Of a stretch of 64,000 nt of DNA, positions 43,895 through 52,719 are shown one piece after another (position 1 is the stretch's first letter; each line of letters starts with the position of its first letter). Source of the DNA: Tigheibacillus halophilus (GTDB lineage Bacteria > Bacillota > Bacilli > Bacillales > Amphibacillaceae); the NCBI RefSeq assembly GCF_042683165.1, contig NZ_JBHUIZ010000018.1, forward strand, positions 186,001-250,000, given 5' to 3'. The notes below the pieces were generated by a model. It searched no databases and was not told the DNA's origin. It saw nothing but the letters and a program-made list of their open reading frames with translations. The position numbers and the translations under genes are program-made.

Positions 43895-45828
43895 AACAGG
43901 CGCAAGCCATTTAAAATCACGAGAATCGTGCTTCCTTCATGTCCAATGACACCAAATGGCAAATCGATGACCTGTAAGAAGTTCGAAAGAATCAATAAAG
44001 TGATGACAGCCAATGAAAAGAAAATATTTTGTTTGACAATCCGATTCATTCGCTTGGAAAGGGTCATTGCCTCACCGATTTTCTGAAGATCGCTTTTCAT
44101 TAGAATGACATCTGCTGTTTCCAGCGCGACATCAGTTCCTTCACCCATTGCGATGGATACGTCTGCACTGGCGAGTGCGGGAGCGTCGTTGATACCGTCA
44201 CCGACCATGGCTACCTGGCTGTATACATGACGCAGATTTTTGATATGTGTCATTTTTTCACCAGGTAAGCAATTTGCAATGTAATGGTTGAGCCCCGCCT
44301 CTGATGCGATAGCCTTGGCGGTTACACCATTATCTCCAGTCAGCATGACAGGTTCGATCTTTTTGGATTTGAGTGTTTGAATGATTTTCTTTCCAGATGT
44401 CCGAATGGTATCTTTCAGCCCGAATACAGCCACTGTTTTGCCGTCGACTTTAACTAAGGTGATGGTTTTTCCCGCTTCGGCCAGTTTTTTCAAAAGGTAT
44501 TCCGCAAAACCCTCCATCAGATCATCATCATTTTCCGGCTTGACAATTTCCCACAAATGACCCTCGACATCCGCTCTAACGCCTTTTCCCCCGGCTGTTT
44601 TCATACGACTGATAATGACCTCGTTGTCTTTGTGATCTTTCAGCTTTTCCTGTGCGAATGTGACGATTGCTTTGGCAAGGGGATGCGTAGACTCTTTTTC
44701 AATTGCGGCAGCAGCAGCCAATATTTTATCTGCGTCAACATCCGGGTGGTATAGGGCATCCGTCACGAATGGTTTTCCGTTCGTCAATGTACCAGTTTTA
44801 TCAAAAGCTATTGCCTTGATGTGGGCCAAGTTTTCCAGATGGACTCCCCCTTTGAACAAAACGCCATTTTTGGCACTATTGGAAATAGCTGATAATGTCG
44901 CAGGCATGATAGAGGCTACTAATGCACAAGGTGAAGCTACCACGAGCAGGATCATAGCCCTGTATATACTTTCGGAAAAAGACCATCCGAAAAATAGATA
45001 AGGTAAAAACATCATAATAGCCACCACACCAAGAACAGCCTTAACGTATGTACCTTCGAAGCGTTCGATGAAAAGCTGTGCTGGTGATCTTTCTTCTTTC
45101 GCGTTTTGCACCATCTGGATGATCTTTTGAAAAAGCGTCTCTGATGCTCGTTTCGTGATTTTAATGTAAATGGTGCCATCTAGTGCTACAGTCCCGGCAA
45201 AAACCTCTTCCTTGTTTTTTCTTAAAACAGGCATGGATTCCCCGGTGATCGTGCTTTCATCGATGGCTGTTTCTCCATTTTCTATAATACCATCAGCCGG
45301 AATGCGTTCTCCAGCCCGTACGAGAATCGTATCGTTGATTGTAAGGTCTTCCACTTTGACACGTTCTATTTCGCCGTGGTTAATCCGTAGTGCGTCCTCA
45401 GGCTGCAGTTCCATCAAAGCGGAAATTTCCTTGTTGCTCTTGTTCATGGTATATGTTTCCAAGGCCCCTGACAAAGCAAAAATAAAAATCAGCACAGCAC
45501 CTTCCGTCCAATAACCGATCGCAGCCGACCCAATCGCAGCCAGTATCATCAGCAACTCGACATTCAACTGTTTATCATGCATCGTATCGAGGATGCCTTC
45601 TTTTGCTTTGGCATAGCCCCCGATCATAAATGCCGCCACGTGAAGAATGATGAAAGAGATAGGAGAGATGCTTCCCGAGAACCCCCATGCGAGTAAAATC
45701 AGCAGACCACTTGTCAATGCAGCAACTAACTCTAAATGGGCAGCGAGCTTAACGAACAAAAAGCATTTCTTTTTACGATCCGCCTTCATTACAGACGGAT
45801 CGTGTATTGTTTTTGGATTTGCTTCCAT
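43888..45828 (-). CDS. zosA: P1B-type metal-transporting ATPase, ZosA type
   Basis: A 646-residue heavy-metal ATPase without an N-terminal HMA domain. Landmarks: TGES in the actuator domain, the transmembrane metal site SPC in LLVVASPCALVASIMP, phosphorylation site DKTGTLTNG, STHPLAKAI, and the hinge GDGINDAPALASADVSIAMG. The SPC motif with this compact architecture matches B. subtilis ZosA, which takes part in zinc uptake under peroxide stress. ATG 45828 follows GGGGAGG; the longer frame is not needed. A PerR-like box lies upstream. Confidence 0.85.
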   Translation of the reverse strand: MEANPKTIHDPSVMKADRKKKCFLFVKLAAHLELVAALTSGLLILLAWGFSGSISPISFIILHVAAFMIGGYAKAKEGILDTMHDKQLNVELLMILAAIGSAAIGYWTEGAVLIFIFALSGALETYTMNKSNKEISALMELQPEDALRINHGEIERVKVEDLTINDTILVRAGERIPADGIIENGETAIDESTITGESMPVLRKNKEEVFAGTVALDGTIYIKITKRASETLFQKIIQMVQNAKEERSPAQLFIERFEGTYVKAVLGVVAIMMFLPYLFFGWSFSESIYRAMILLVVASPCALVASIMPATLSAISNSAKNGVLFKGGVHLENLAHIKAIAFDKTGTLTNGKPFVTDALYHPDVDADKILAAAAAIEKESTHPLAKAIVTFAQEKLKDHKDNEVIISRMKTAGGKGVRADVEGHLWEIVKPENDDDLMEGFAEYLLKKLAEAGKTITLVKVDGKTVAVFGLKDTIRTSGKKIIQTLKSKKIEPVMLTGDNGVTAKAIASEAGLNHYIANCLPGEKMTHIKNLRHVYSQVAMVGDGINDAPALASADVSIAMGEGTDVALETADVILMKSDLQKIGEAMTLSKRMNRIVKQNIFFSLAVITLLILSNFLQVIDLPFGVIGHEGSTILVILNGLRLLK

Positions 45829-45867
45829 TTTGATTCCTCCCCTTTTGATGCTACAATACATATTACA

Positions 45868-45882
45868 TTATAATAATTATTA
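45868..45882. promoter_or_regulatory. PerR box upstream of zosA
   Basis: TTATAATAATTATTA matches the B. subtilis PerR consensus TTATAATnATTATAA at 13 of the 14 defined positions. It is 40 bases from the zosA start. A second Fur-like dyad (TGATAATAATGAATA on the minus strand) lies close by. Confidence 0.75.
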
Positions 45883-46065
45883 TTTGGTATTCATTATTAT
45901 CATAACATGTCAGTGGAGAAAAGCAATAAAAATATATAATTTGTTATCGCTTCAACTTAACAGATAGTATATAGATACAGTTATATGAAAAGTTGAAAAG
46001 AAAGGGGTTAACTGTTACAATCATAAATGTTTAAAGTATATAACAGATATAAGGGGAGTTTTGCG

Positions 46066-46926
46066 ATGAAAAAGACTGTAATTTTTCTCTTGGTTGTAAT
46101 CGTTGCCATGCTGAGCGCATGTTCCGGTAATTCAGACAATAAGGCTGATGGTGCAAATCAGAAGAAGGATCCATTATGGGAAAAAATCAAAGACAAAGGA
46201 GTCATTGTGGCTGGAACGGATGGTACATTGTATCCCGCCTCTTACTATCCGGAGGATTCCGATAAATTGACAGGTTATAATGTTGAAATATTTCGTGAGC
46301 TGGCTAAGCGGCTTGGCGTGAAAGTGAAATTTGAAGTAATGCCATTCGATTCCATGCTCGGTGCTTTGAGCAGCGGCAGGGTAGACATGATACAAGCAGG
46401 TCCTCGTGGCGAAAGCAAGAAAAAATTCACGTACAGTACTCCTGTAAAGTATTCATACGCCACCATGATTGTGCGCAAAAAGGACCACTCTGGTATTGAA
46501 AAAATGACCGATCTAAAAGGGAAAAAAGCAGGTGGCGCAGCTACAACTGTATATAGTGAAATTGCCAAAAAATATGGTGCAAAAGTAGTAACATATGGCA
46601 ATGTGGCAAATGATGCTTATTTGCGCGATGTCGACAATGGACGCACAGATGTGGTTATTAATGATTATTATTTGCAGCGATTGGCTTTAGCGGCTTTACC
46701 ACAATTTGATTTGGAGATTCATCCGAATTTGAAATTTTATCCGAATACGAATAATGTGGTGATTCAAAAAGATGCGCCAGTACTGGAGAAAAAGGTGAAT
46801 AAGGCAATTGCCGATATGCAAGAGGATGGCACGCTTACTAAGTTGTCCAAGAAATTCTTCAGCGGAGATGACGTTTCGAAAGAGCCGGATTTACCAGAGA
46901 TGATTGATATGGAAGGCATTGAGTAA
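46066..46926 (+). CDS. Amino-acid ABC transporter substrate-binding lipoprotein
   Basis: A 286-residue periplasmic-binding-protein-type lipoprotein. The signal peptide ends at the lipobox LSAC (Cys near residue 19). The SBP_bac_3 domain shows GVIVAGTDGTLYPASYYPEDSDKLTGYNVEIFRELAKRLG and DMIQAGPRGESKKKFTYSTP. It resembles the cystine and polar amino-acid binders (TcyA/TcyJ group). ATG 46066 follows AAGGGGAG. It is followed after 14 bases by the permease, but no ATPase gene follows. Confidence 0.85.
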   Translation: MKKTVIFLLVVIVAMLSACSGNSDNKADGANQKKDPLWEKIKDKGVIVAGTDGTLYPASYYPEDSDKLTGYNVEIFRELAKRLGVKVKFEVMPFDSMLGALSSGRVDMIQAGPRGESKKKFTYSTPVKYSYATMIVRKKDHSGIEKMTDLKGKKAGGAATTVYSEIAKKYGAKVVTYGNVANDAYLRDVDNGRTDVVINDYYLQRLALAALPQFDLEIHPNLKFYPNTNNVVIQKDAPVLEKKVNKAIADMQEDGTLTKLSKKFFSGDDVSKEPDLPEMIDMEGIE

Positions 46927-46940
46927 AAGGACGTTTTATC

Positions 46941-47627
46941 ATGATTGAATTAAGTGATGTACATTTGGAAAAATTATTTGATATGGAACTAGCGATAAAA
47001 AGCATACCGTTTTTACTGGGCGGCATTCCGATGACTTTGCTGGTGGCTGTTACAGGTATGCTAATGGGGATGATTCTTGGTTTGTTCCTAGCCGTGGGGA
47101 GAAATTCTGCAAAAGTGATTTTGCGCTGGCCTGCAAGAATTTATATATCTTTCATGCGTGGCACACCGCTGTTAGTATTTCTGTTCCTTTTATATTTTGG
47201 GTTTCCGGTAATTGGTATACAGCTGTCCGGCATTTTTGCAGCTGTTTTAGGTTTTGGATTGAATAGCGCCGCATACATTGCAGAAATTAATCGCTCTGCA
47301 ATCAATAGTATTGACAAGGGACAGTGGGAGTCCGCCAAAGCACTTAATATGGGCTATTGGTTTACGATGCGAAAAATCATTTTGCCGCAAGCGACTCGTG
47401 TCGCAGTTCCCCCGTTGACAAATGTATTCATGGATATTGTCAAGGGTACTTCGCTGGCGGCGATGATCACTGTTCCAGAGCTTTTTCAAAAAGCGCAGAT
47501 TGTGGCGGGCAGGACCTTTGATTCGATGACAATGTATATTATGGTTGCATTGATTTACTGGCCGATTTGTATGCTCATTTCCCATTTGCAGGACAGATTG
47601 GAAGATAGATTCAGCCGATTTTTATAG
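46941..47627 (+). CDS. Amino-acid ABC transporter permease (HisM/TcyB type)
   Basis: A 228-residue permease with about five helices and the EAA loop INSIDKGQWESAKALNMGYWFTMRKIILPQA. The YISFMRGTPLLVFLFLLYFG segment is typical of the HisMQ group. It works with the preceding lipoprotein. The expected ATP-binding partner is absent here, and the next gene encodes an OsmC-type protein, so an ATPase from another locus must serve it. Confidence 0.85.
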   Translation: MIELSDVHLEKLFDMELAIKSIPFLLGGIPMTLLVAVTGMLMGMILGLFLAVGRNSAKVILRWPARIYISFMRGTPLLVFLFLLYFGFPVIGIQLSGIFAAVLGFGLNSAAYIAEINRSAINSIDKGQWESAKALNMGYWFTMRKIILPQATRVAVPPLTNVFMDIVKGTSLAAMITVPELFQKAQIVAGRTFDSMTMYIMVALIYWPICMLISHLQDRLEDRFSRFL

Positions 47628-47728
47628 GTTTCTTCTTTTTATTGCAAATGTATGAATGAGCAAGTTTGTAAATATTTTGCGGCAGGGAAGGTATAATGTA
47701 GGAAACATTAGATAGGGAGGAAATTAAA

Positions 47729-48112
47729 ATGCAATTTCGTTCAAATGGCGATGCCATGGAAACAACCGTTGGGTTTGGCGATTTGGTCATTTCTGCAAAT
47801 GATGAGCTCGGCTATCGTCCTTTCCAGTTGATGGTCGCTTCCATAGTTGGCTGCAGCGGGTCGGTATTTAAAAAAATCCTGAAAAAACAGCGTATTGAAT
47901 TTGAAGAGCTGACAATTGATGCAGATGTAAAAAGAAATCCCGATGAAGCGGACAGAATCGAGCGTATTATACTGTCCTTCACTATTAAAGGTGAAAACTT
48001 AGATAAAGAAAAATTGAAAAAGAATTTGGCGATTGCCCGCAAAAATTGTTCAATGGCTCGTTCCGTGGAAAATAGTATTGAGATTGAAGAAACAATAGAA
48101 GTGGTGGAATGA
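47729..48112 (+). CDS. OsmC/Ohr-family peroxiredoxin-like protein
   Basis: A 127-residue protein of the OsmC fold. The two redox cysteines lie in MVASIVGCSGSVFKKIL (near residue 46) and ARKNCSMARSVEN (near residue 110). This matches the YhfA-like subgroup more than true Ohr. Its role is probably reduction of organic hydroperoxides or a related thiol chemistry. GGGAGG precedes the ATG. Confidence 0.85.
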   Translation: MQFRSNGDAMETTVGFGDLVISANDELGYRPFQLMVASIVGCSGSVFKKILKKQRIEFEELTIDADVKRNPDEADRIERIILSFTIKGENLDKEKLKKNLAIARKNCSMARSVENSIEIEETIEVVE

Positions 48113-48118
48113 ACATGG

Positions 48119-48157
48119 CAATGATGGATGCTGATCAGGTATCCATCATTTTTTTAC
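48119..48157 (+). terminator. Terminator after the OsmC gene
   Basis: AATGATGGAT pairs with ATCCATCATT around an 11-base loop and ends in a T7 run. Confidence 0.9.
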
Positions 48158-48212
48158 TTGCATAATATTCATGTGTCTGAAAAAACTATACAAAAAAGAG
48201 AGGAATGGACAC

Positions 48213-49022
48213 ATGATGAAATTGAATCGAAGGATTATCTTCTTGTTCGCTCTGGTTATTGCGTTATTGTTACCTTTTAATCATTCAACATTGGTATCCG
48301 CTAAAGAAAAGAAAAAGCAGAGTGTTGAGATTCCGAACCATGTTCTGGATATTTCCAAAGAAAATACCTACCCAAATGCAACAGAAGACCAGGAAGTAAT
48401 CGAGCCAAGTGAACTCACAAAAGAGCTGCTTGAAGGATTGGAAAAAACCCCGATTGAAAATCCGGATTTGATCAAGATGCTCAATGAAACTACGCTGAAG
48501 CCATCCCCCATCGCAATCGGCTATCGCGGCATGATTTTTCTTGGACGTTGGCCACTGAATTACAAATCTAATGAAACCAACGTGAACTGGCAATATCAAA
48601 AAATCAACGGGAATGAACTGAATAATCTGGGAGGAGACACCACTCAAAAATTGAGTTTCAGCCAGCAGACGGATAAGGAGATCAAAGGAGCACTGACAAA
48701 CAAAATCACCAACCCTGATGATGTTAAAAAGATGATGCTGTTGAAAGCGAAGCATAAAACAAAACTGCCGCTTTCATACAAGGCCATGGTCGGGAAAGGG
48801 ACCAAAAAAGATCAGGCATATAATGTTCCGGTGAAAAAATATGGCTATTTGAATGCTTATGCACCAGCCATCAATGAAAAGGGACAAATCACATTCGGCG
48901 AAGTGTATATTCAATTACAAGGAAAAAATAAAAAGATTGTTATCAAGAATGTGACCAAGCAAGGAATCGGTGCATGGATTCCAATTCAAGATTATATTTC
49001 TTTCTCTTTCACACTTAAATAG
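48213..49022 (+). CDS. yfkD: YfkD-like secreted protein
   Basis: A 269-residue protein with a cleavable signal peptide (about residues 1-29, ending TLVSA). The mature part reads IPNHVLDISKENTYPNATEDQEVIEPSEL and later AIGYRGMIFLGRWPLNYKSNETNVNWQYQKIN, the pattern of Bacillus YfkD. The function is unknown. The start is ATG 48213 (an ATG pair) after AGAGAGGA. In B. subtilis the gene belongs to the yfk region with yfkH and pdaA, which are also nearby here. Confidence 0.8.
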   Translation: MMKLNRRIIFLFALVIALLLPFNHSTLVSAKEKKKQSVEIPNHVLDISKENTYPNATEDQEVIEPSELTKELLEGLEKTPIENPDLIKMLNETTLKPSPIAIGYRGMIFLGRWPLNYKSNETNVNWQYQKINGNELNNLGGDTTQKLSFSQQTDKEIKGALTNKITNPDDVKKMMLLKAKHKTKLPLSYKAMVGKGTKKDQAYNVPVKKYGYLNAYAPAINEKGQITFGEVYIQLQGKNKKIVIKNVTKQGIGAWIPIQDYISFSFTLK

Positions 49023-49029
49023 GAGAAAA

Positions 49030-49060
49030 GCATATCGTCATTCAGACGGTATGTTTTTTT
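49030..49060 (+). terminator. Terminator after yfkD
   Basis: GCATATCGTC pairs with GACGGTATGT (one G-U pair), followed by seven T residues. Confidence 0.8.
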
Positions 49061-49151
49061 GTGGTCTGCTGGAGGAGGAAGTGGTACATGCCCATACATT
49101 TTCAAACGGAGGTGAGCAAGTTATTTCCAAAAAAAGAAAGACGAGCTCCGA

Positions 49152-49180
49152 TTGACTTTATCGCTTTATCATGATAAAGT
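49152..49180 (+). promoter_or_regulatory. Promoter with embedded perfect palindrome before yuiF
   Basis: TTGACT (49152-49157) and TAAAGT (49175-49180) are spaced by 17 bases. The perfect 16-base palindrome CTTTATCATGATAAAG (49164-49179) fills the spacer and overlaps the -10, as a repressor site would. The regulator is unknown. Confidence 0.65.
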
Positions 49181-49210
49181 AGCGGAGGAATTGAACGGGG
49201 GAATAATTAT

Positions 49211-50524
49211 ATGCTTGAATGGGTAGTTATCATTTCTGTCATTGTTATGACGATACTTTGTCTTATCCGTGTGAATGTTATTATATCGATTATCCTGGCT
49301 GCTATCCTGGCCGGTCTTATGTCTGGTCTGTCGATTGCAGATTCCATCGGCATGCTTGTTAATGGTATGGGCGGGCAGGCTGAAACGGCCTTAAGCTATA
49401 TATTGCTCGGAGGTTTTGCAGTGGCCATCAGCTACTCGGGAATCACGTCATTATTGGTGAATTACCTGATTCGAGTGCTGACAGGTAAAAAAACAATGAT
49501 GCTGCTGGCACTGGCTGGTGTTGCTTGCTTATCGCAAAATGTGGTGCCAGTCCACATCGCTTTTATACCGATATTGATTCCGCCTCTGCTGAAATTATTT
49601 GATAAAATGCGTATCGACCGGCGTGGTGTCGCATGTGCGCTGACGTTTGGCCTGAAGGCCCCTTATCTAGCCATTCCTGCTGGATTTGGTTTGATTTTCC
49701 ATGGTATTATCATGGACGGTATGAAACAAAATGGTGCAGATGTGACATTGAACCAAACTGCAATTGCTACGATTATTCCTGCAATCGGCATGGTGGTCGG
49801 ACTGTTTATCGCTATTTTTATTACTTACCGTAAAGATCGAGTAGCGGTAGAAGGGGCCGGGGGAGCTACCAGTGTGATAAATCTGGAGGAGCCAAAAAAA
49901 ATTACATTCGAGAAAAAACATGCCTTCACATTGATTGCAATAATTGGAGCCTTAGCAGCCCAGTTGATTACAGGAAATCTAATAGCTGGTGCGCTTACAG
50001 GTTTAATTTTGATGTTTGCCTTTTTTGTCGTTCCCTTCAATAATGGAGATAAGGTGGTAGCAGAAGGCGTTGGCATGATGGGGACGATTGCGTTTGTAAT
50101 GCTGGTAGCTTCCGGTTATGGAAATATTTTAAAAAAAACAGGAGCGGTAAAAGCGCTAGTGAAAGCATCTTCAGGGTTTCTTGGAGAAAATCACGCTATG
50201 ATCGCATTCGTATTATTGCTTGTGGGCCTGCTTGTCACGATCGGCATTGGTTCTTCATTCGGCACTATTCCAATCATCGCTGCTTTATTCGTTCCAATCT
50301 GCATCTCAGCAGGCTTTTCAACATTAGCTACCGCTGCCTTAATAGGCACAGCCGGTGCACTGGGGGATGCGGGTTCACCAGCTTCAGACAGTACGTTAGG
50401 TCCCACAGCCGGTCTGAATGCCGATGGGAAGCATAACCACATTTGGGATACTTGTGTCCCGACTTTTTTACATTATAATATTCCGTTGTTTATTTTTGGC
50501 TGGGTAGCTGCAATGGTCTTGTAG
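49211..50524 (+). CDS. yuiF: YuiF-like transporter (Na+/H+ antiporter / amino-acid carrier family)
   Basis: A 437-residue membrane protein with about 11-12 helices. Helical hairpin motifs LSQNVVPVHIAFIPILIPPLL near residue 105 and GTAGALGDAGSPASDSTLGPTAGLNADG near residue 385 are those of B. subtilis YuiF and related NhaC-superfamily carriers, some of which are suspected amino-acid transporters. The ion and substrate are unknown. GGGGGAA precedes the ATG, and a tightly operator-controlled promoter lies upstream. Confidence 0.8.
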   Translation: MLEWVVIISVIVMTILCLIRVNVIISIILAAILAGLMSGLSIADSIGMLVNGMGGQAETALSYILLGGFAVAISYSGITSLLVNYLIRVLTGKKTMMLLALAGVACLSQNVVPVHIAFIPILIPPLLKLFDKMRIDRRGVACALTFGLKAPYLAIPAGFGLIFHGIIMDGMKQNGADVTLNQTAIATIIPAIGMVVGLFIAIFITYRKDRVAVEGAGGATSVINLEEPKKITFEKKHAFTLIAIIGALAAQLITGNLIAGALTGLILMFAFFVVPFNNGDKVVAEGVGMMGTIAFVMLVASGYGNILKKTGAVKALVKASSGFLGENHAMIAFVLLLVGLLVTIGIGSSFGTIPIIAALFVPICISAGFSTLATAALIGTAGALGDAGSPASDSTLGPTAGLNADGKHNHIWDTCVPTFLHYNIPLFIFGWVAAMVL

Positions 50525-50571
50525 AACAGATTTATATAGGTACATTATTTATATAGGTACATTTTGACTCC

Positions 50572-50603
50572 AAAAAGGCTCAGGCAACTCTGAGCCTTTT
50601 TTC
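50572..50603 (+). terminator. Terminator after yuiF
   Basis: AAAAAGGCTCAG pairs with CTGAGCCTTTTTT around GCAACT. Just before it, the unit TTTATATAGGTACATT occurs twice in tandem (about 50531-50564). Confidence 0.9.
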
Positions 50604-50680
50604 TACGTATGTCATTTTTGTGAAAGCTGCCGTGTGAAATTTCCTGCAGTGTGCATCCTTTGGAATCAAATCGCTGGTCT

Positions 50681-51628
50681 CTACTTCTTTTTAAGCAGCA
50701 TTTTTTTCTTGTTATCCCATGCCGTCAGGATACTATGCAGAATCATACCGGTAATAACCATGAGGATGCCAAGGACGGAGAGCAGACTTGGCAACGGCAT
50801 GTGGAGAAACAACCATTCTCCAGCCAGTGCAAAAATCACTTCGCCGGATTGCGTTGCCTCTACGCCGGCTAACCTTTGATTGTCGCTTTGTACCAATTCA
50901 GTCGCATAGAAAAATAATACAGTTGCAATGATTCCTGATGAGATTGCAACGATGAAAGTTTGCAGCATCTGGCTAGTTTCCGGCAGTCCGTGTGAAGCCA
51001 GCCCGCAGAGAGAAAGTAATATCCAGAACGGCATAGAGGCGATAGTCATTCCGAGCATACGCTGGAAAGTATTCAGTTCTCCATTGACAAATTGCATCAT
51101 TTTCCGATTGCCAAGCGGATAGGCAAAGGCGGAAACAAGCAATGGTACAATACACAAGATAACAGCAACGACGGGAACAGATGAGGCATGCTCATATTGC
51201 ATGACGAAAATACCTGCGAGGATGAGCAAGGAAATAAATACGCCTTGTTTCGGTATAGCTTGACGCTGTTTCTCTCTCTTGTTTAAAAAGGGTACAAGCA
51301 AGGAACCTGCAATAATGGTAATTTGAAAGGTAGCTGCAACCAACCAGCCAGGTCCGTAAATTGTCGCGAAAGTTAGCGGTGCGTAGAATAATCCGAATCC
51401 GACGGTGCTCCAAATCAGCCAGGGCAAAGGCTGTTTTTTTATGTGCAAGAAGACTGGACGCAAATTGTTCTGGCAGCCAACAATCATCACGAGCATAGGC
51501 AGCATGAAAATGAATCGGAGGGAAGCGCTCCAAATCCAGCTTCCGCCCTCTAGCTCCATCGAGTGATTCAAAACAAATGTAACAGAGAAAAATAAAGCGG
51601 CCAAGATACCAATGAAGATGGCTCTCAT
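50681..51628 (-). CDS. Multidrug resistance efflux transporter family (EmrE-like DMT protein)
   Basis: A 315-residue ten-helix protein of the DMT superfamily. The N terminus MRAIFIGILAALFFSVTFVLNHSMELEGGSWIWSAS and the motifs FGLFYAPLTFATIYGPGWLVAATFQITIIAGSLL match the long EmrE-like family found in Bacilli. Substrate unknown. GTGAGGTG precedes the ATG at 51628. It is convergent with yuiF. Confidence 0.8.
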   Translation of the reverse strand: MRAIFIGILAALFFSVTFVLNHSMELEGGSWIWSASLRFIFMLPMLVMIVGCQNNLRPVFLHIKKQPLPWLIWSTVGFGLFYAPLTFATIYGPGWLVAATFQITIIAGSLLVPFLNKREKQRQAIPKQGVFISLLILAGIFVMQYEHASSVPVVAVILCIVPLLVSAFAYPLGNRKMMQFVNGELNTFQRMLGMTIASMPFWILLSLCGLASHGLPETSQMLQTFIVAISSGIIATVLFFYATELVQSDNQRLAGVEATQSGEVIFALAGEWLFLHMPLPSLLSVLGILMVITGMILHSILTAWDNKKKMLLKKK

Positions 51629-51780
51629 CTAAACACCTCACCAGAACCGTTGAGATCTGAAAATATATTCAATTATATCAGAATTCAACTCGTTTGTTTT
51701 CGTTATTCATCATCGATAGCTCTGTCTGTATAATTTCACTGCTTGATGTGTAAAGTAAGAGAAAAAACGGGTGGGATTTT

Positions 51781-52569
51781 ATGAAGAAAATGAAGCCTCT
51801 TCAATTCGTAGTGCTCGTGGTGGTGCTTCTGTTCGGGATACCGGGTCAGGCAGTACTTGCGAGTGGTTATGGATGGGGCTATAAAAAAAATAGTACGCAC
51901 CAGCCTCCGGAAATTGGAAAATACAAATCCATGCTGAAAAAATATGGTGCATACTATGTAGATGATTCCGGAGAGAAAACTGTATACTTAACTTTTGATA
52001 ACGGATATGAGCAAGGGTATACGGGGAAGGTTTTGGATGTATTGAAAAAAGAACATGTCCCGGCTATCTTTTTTGTGACGGGTCATTATGTGAAGAGTGA
52101 GCCTGGACTGGTGAAACGCATGGTGCAGGAAGGGCATATTGTTGGTAACCATTCTTATCATCACCCTGATTTCACTGTGATTTCCAAGGAATCAGTAAAA
52201 AAGGAATTAGAAGATTTACAAAGCTCCGTTGCCAAAATAACAGATCAGAAAGAAATGAAATATCTGCGGCCACCTCGCGGTATTTTTAGTGAAGAAACGA
52301 TGAAATGGTCAAAAGAACTGGGATATGTCCATGTATTTTGGTCACTAGCATATAATGACTGGAACGTGGATAAACAAAAAGGATGGAAAAATGCCTACAA
52401 TCAAGTAATGTCACAGATTCATCCTGGAGCAATCATTCTGCTGCATGCTGTTTCTGAAGATAATGCGGAAGCACTGTCTCATATCATCCAATCATTGAAA
52501 AAGAAAGGCTATAAATTCCAGAGTCTTGATGATATGTTGATGAAAGAGAATATGTTGATGGGATTTTAA
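51781..52569 (+). CDS. pdaA: Delta-lactam-biosynthetic de-N-acetylase PdaA
   Basis: A 262-residue secreted polysaccharide deacetylase that removes the N-acetyl group from N-acetylmuramic acid so that muramic delta-lactam can form in the spore cortex. Signal peptide about residues 1-27. NodB motifs: TFDNGYEQGYT (Asp-Asn in place of the usual Asp-Asp, as in PdaA), HSYHHPDF (zinc ligands), LRPPRGIFS, and the C-terminal HAVSEDN. Length equals B. subtilis PdaA. Its presence supports a spore-forming host. Confidence 0.9.
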   Translation: MKKMKPLQFVVLVVVLLFGIPGQAVLASGYGWGYKKNSTHQPPEIGKYKSMLKKYGAYYVDDSGEKTVYLTFDNGYEQGYTGKVLDVLKKEHVPAIFFVTGHYVKSEPGLVKRMVQEGHIVGNHSYHHPDFTVISKESVKKELEDLQSSVAKITDQKEMKYLRPPRGIFSEETMKWSKELGYVHVFWSLAYNDWNVDKQKGWKNAYNQVMSQIHPGAIILLHAVSEDNAEALSHIIQSLKKKGYKFQSLDDMLMKENMLMGF

Positions 52570-52719
52570 ATCGCAGGGATGGCATGTACTTTACATAGCC
52601 ATTCCTGTTTCTTTTTTTGGAGATATGGCAACAAACAGAAAGAAGTTACATACTTCCAACGTTTTAAATTTTTATAATATTTGTTATACTGGGAGAAACT
52701 GATGGTGGGAGTGAAGCAG

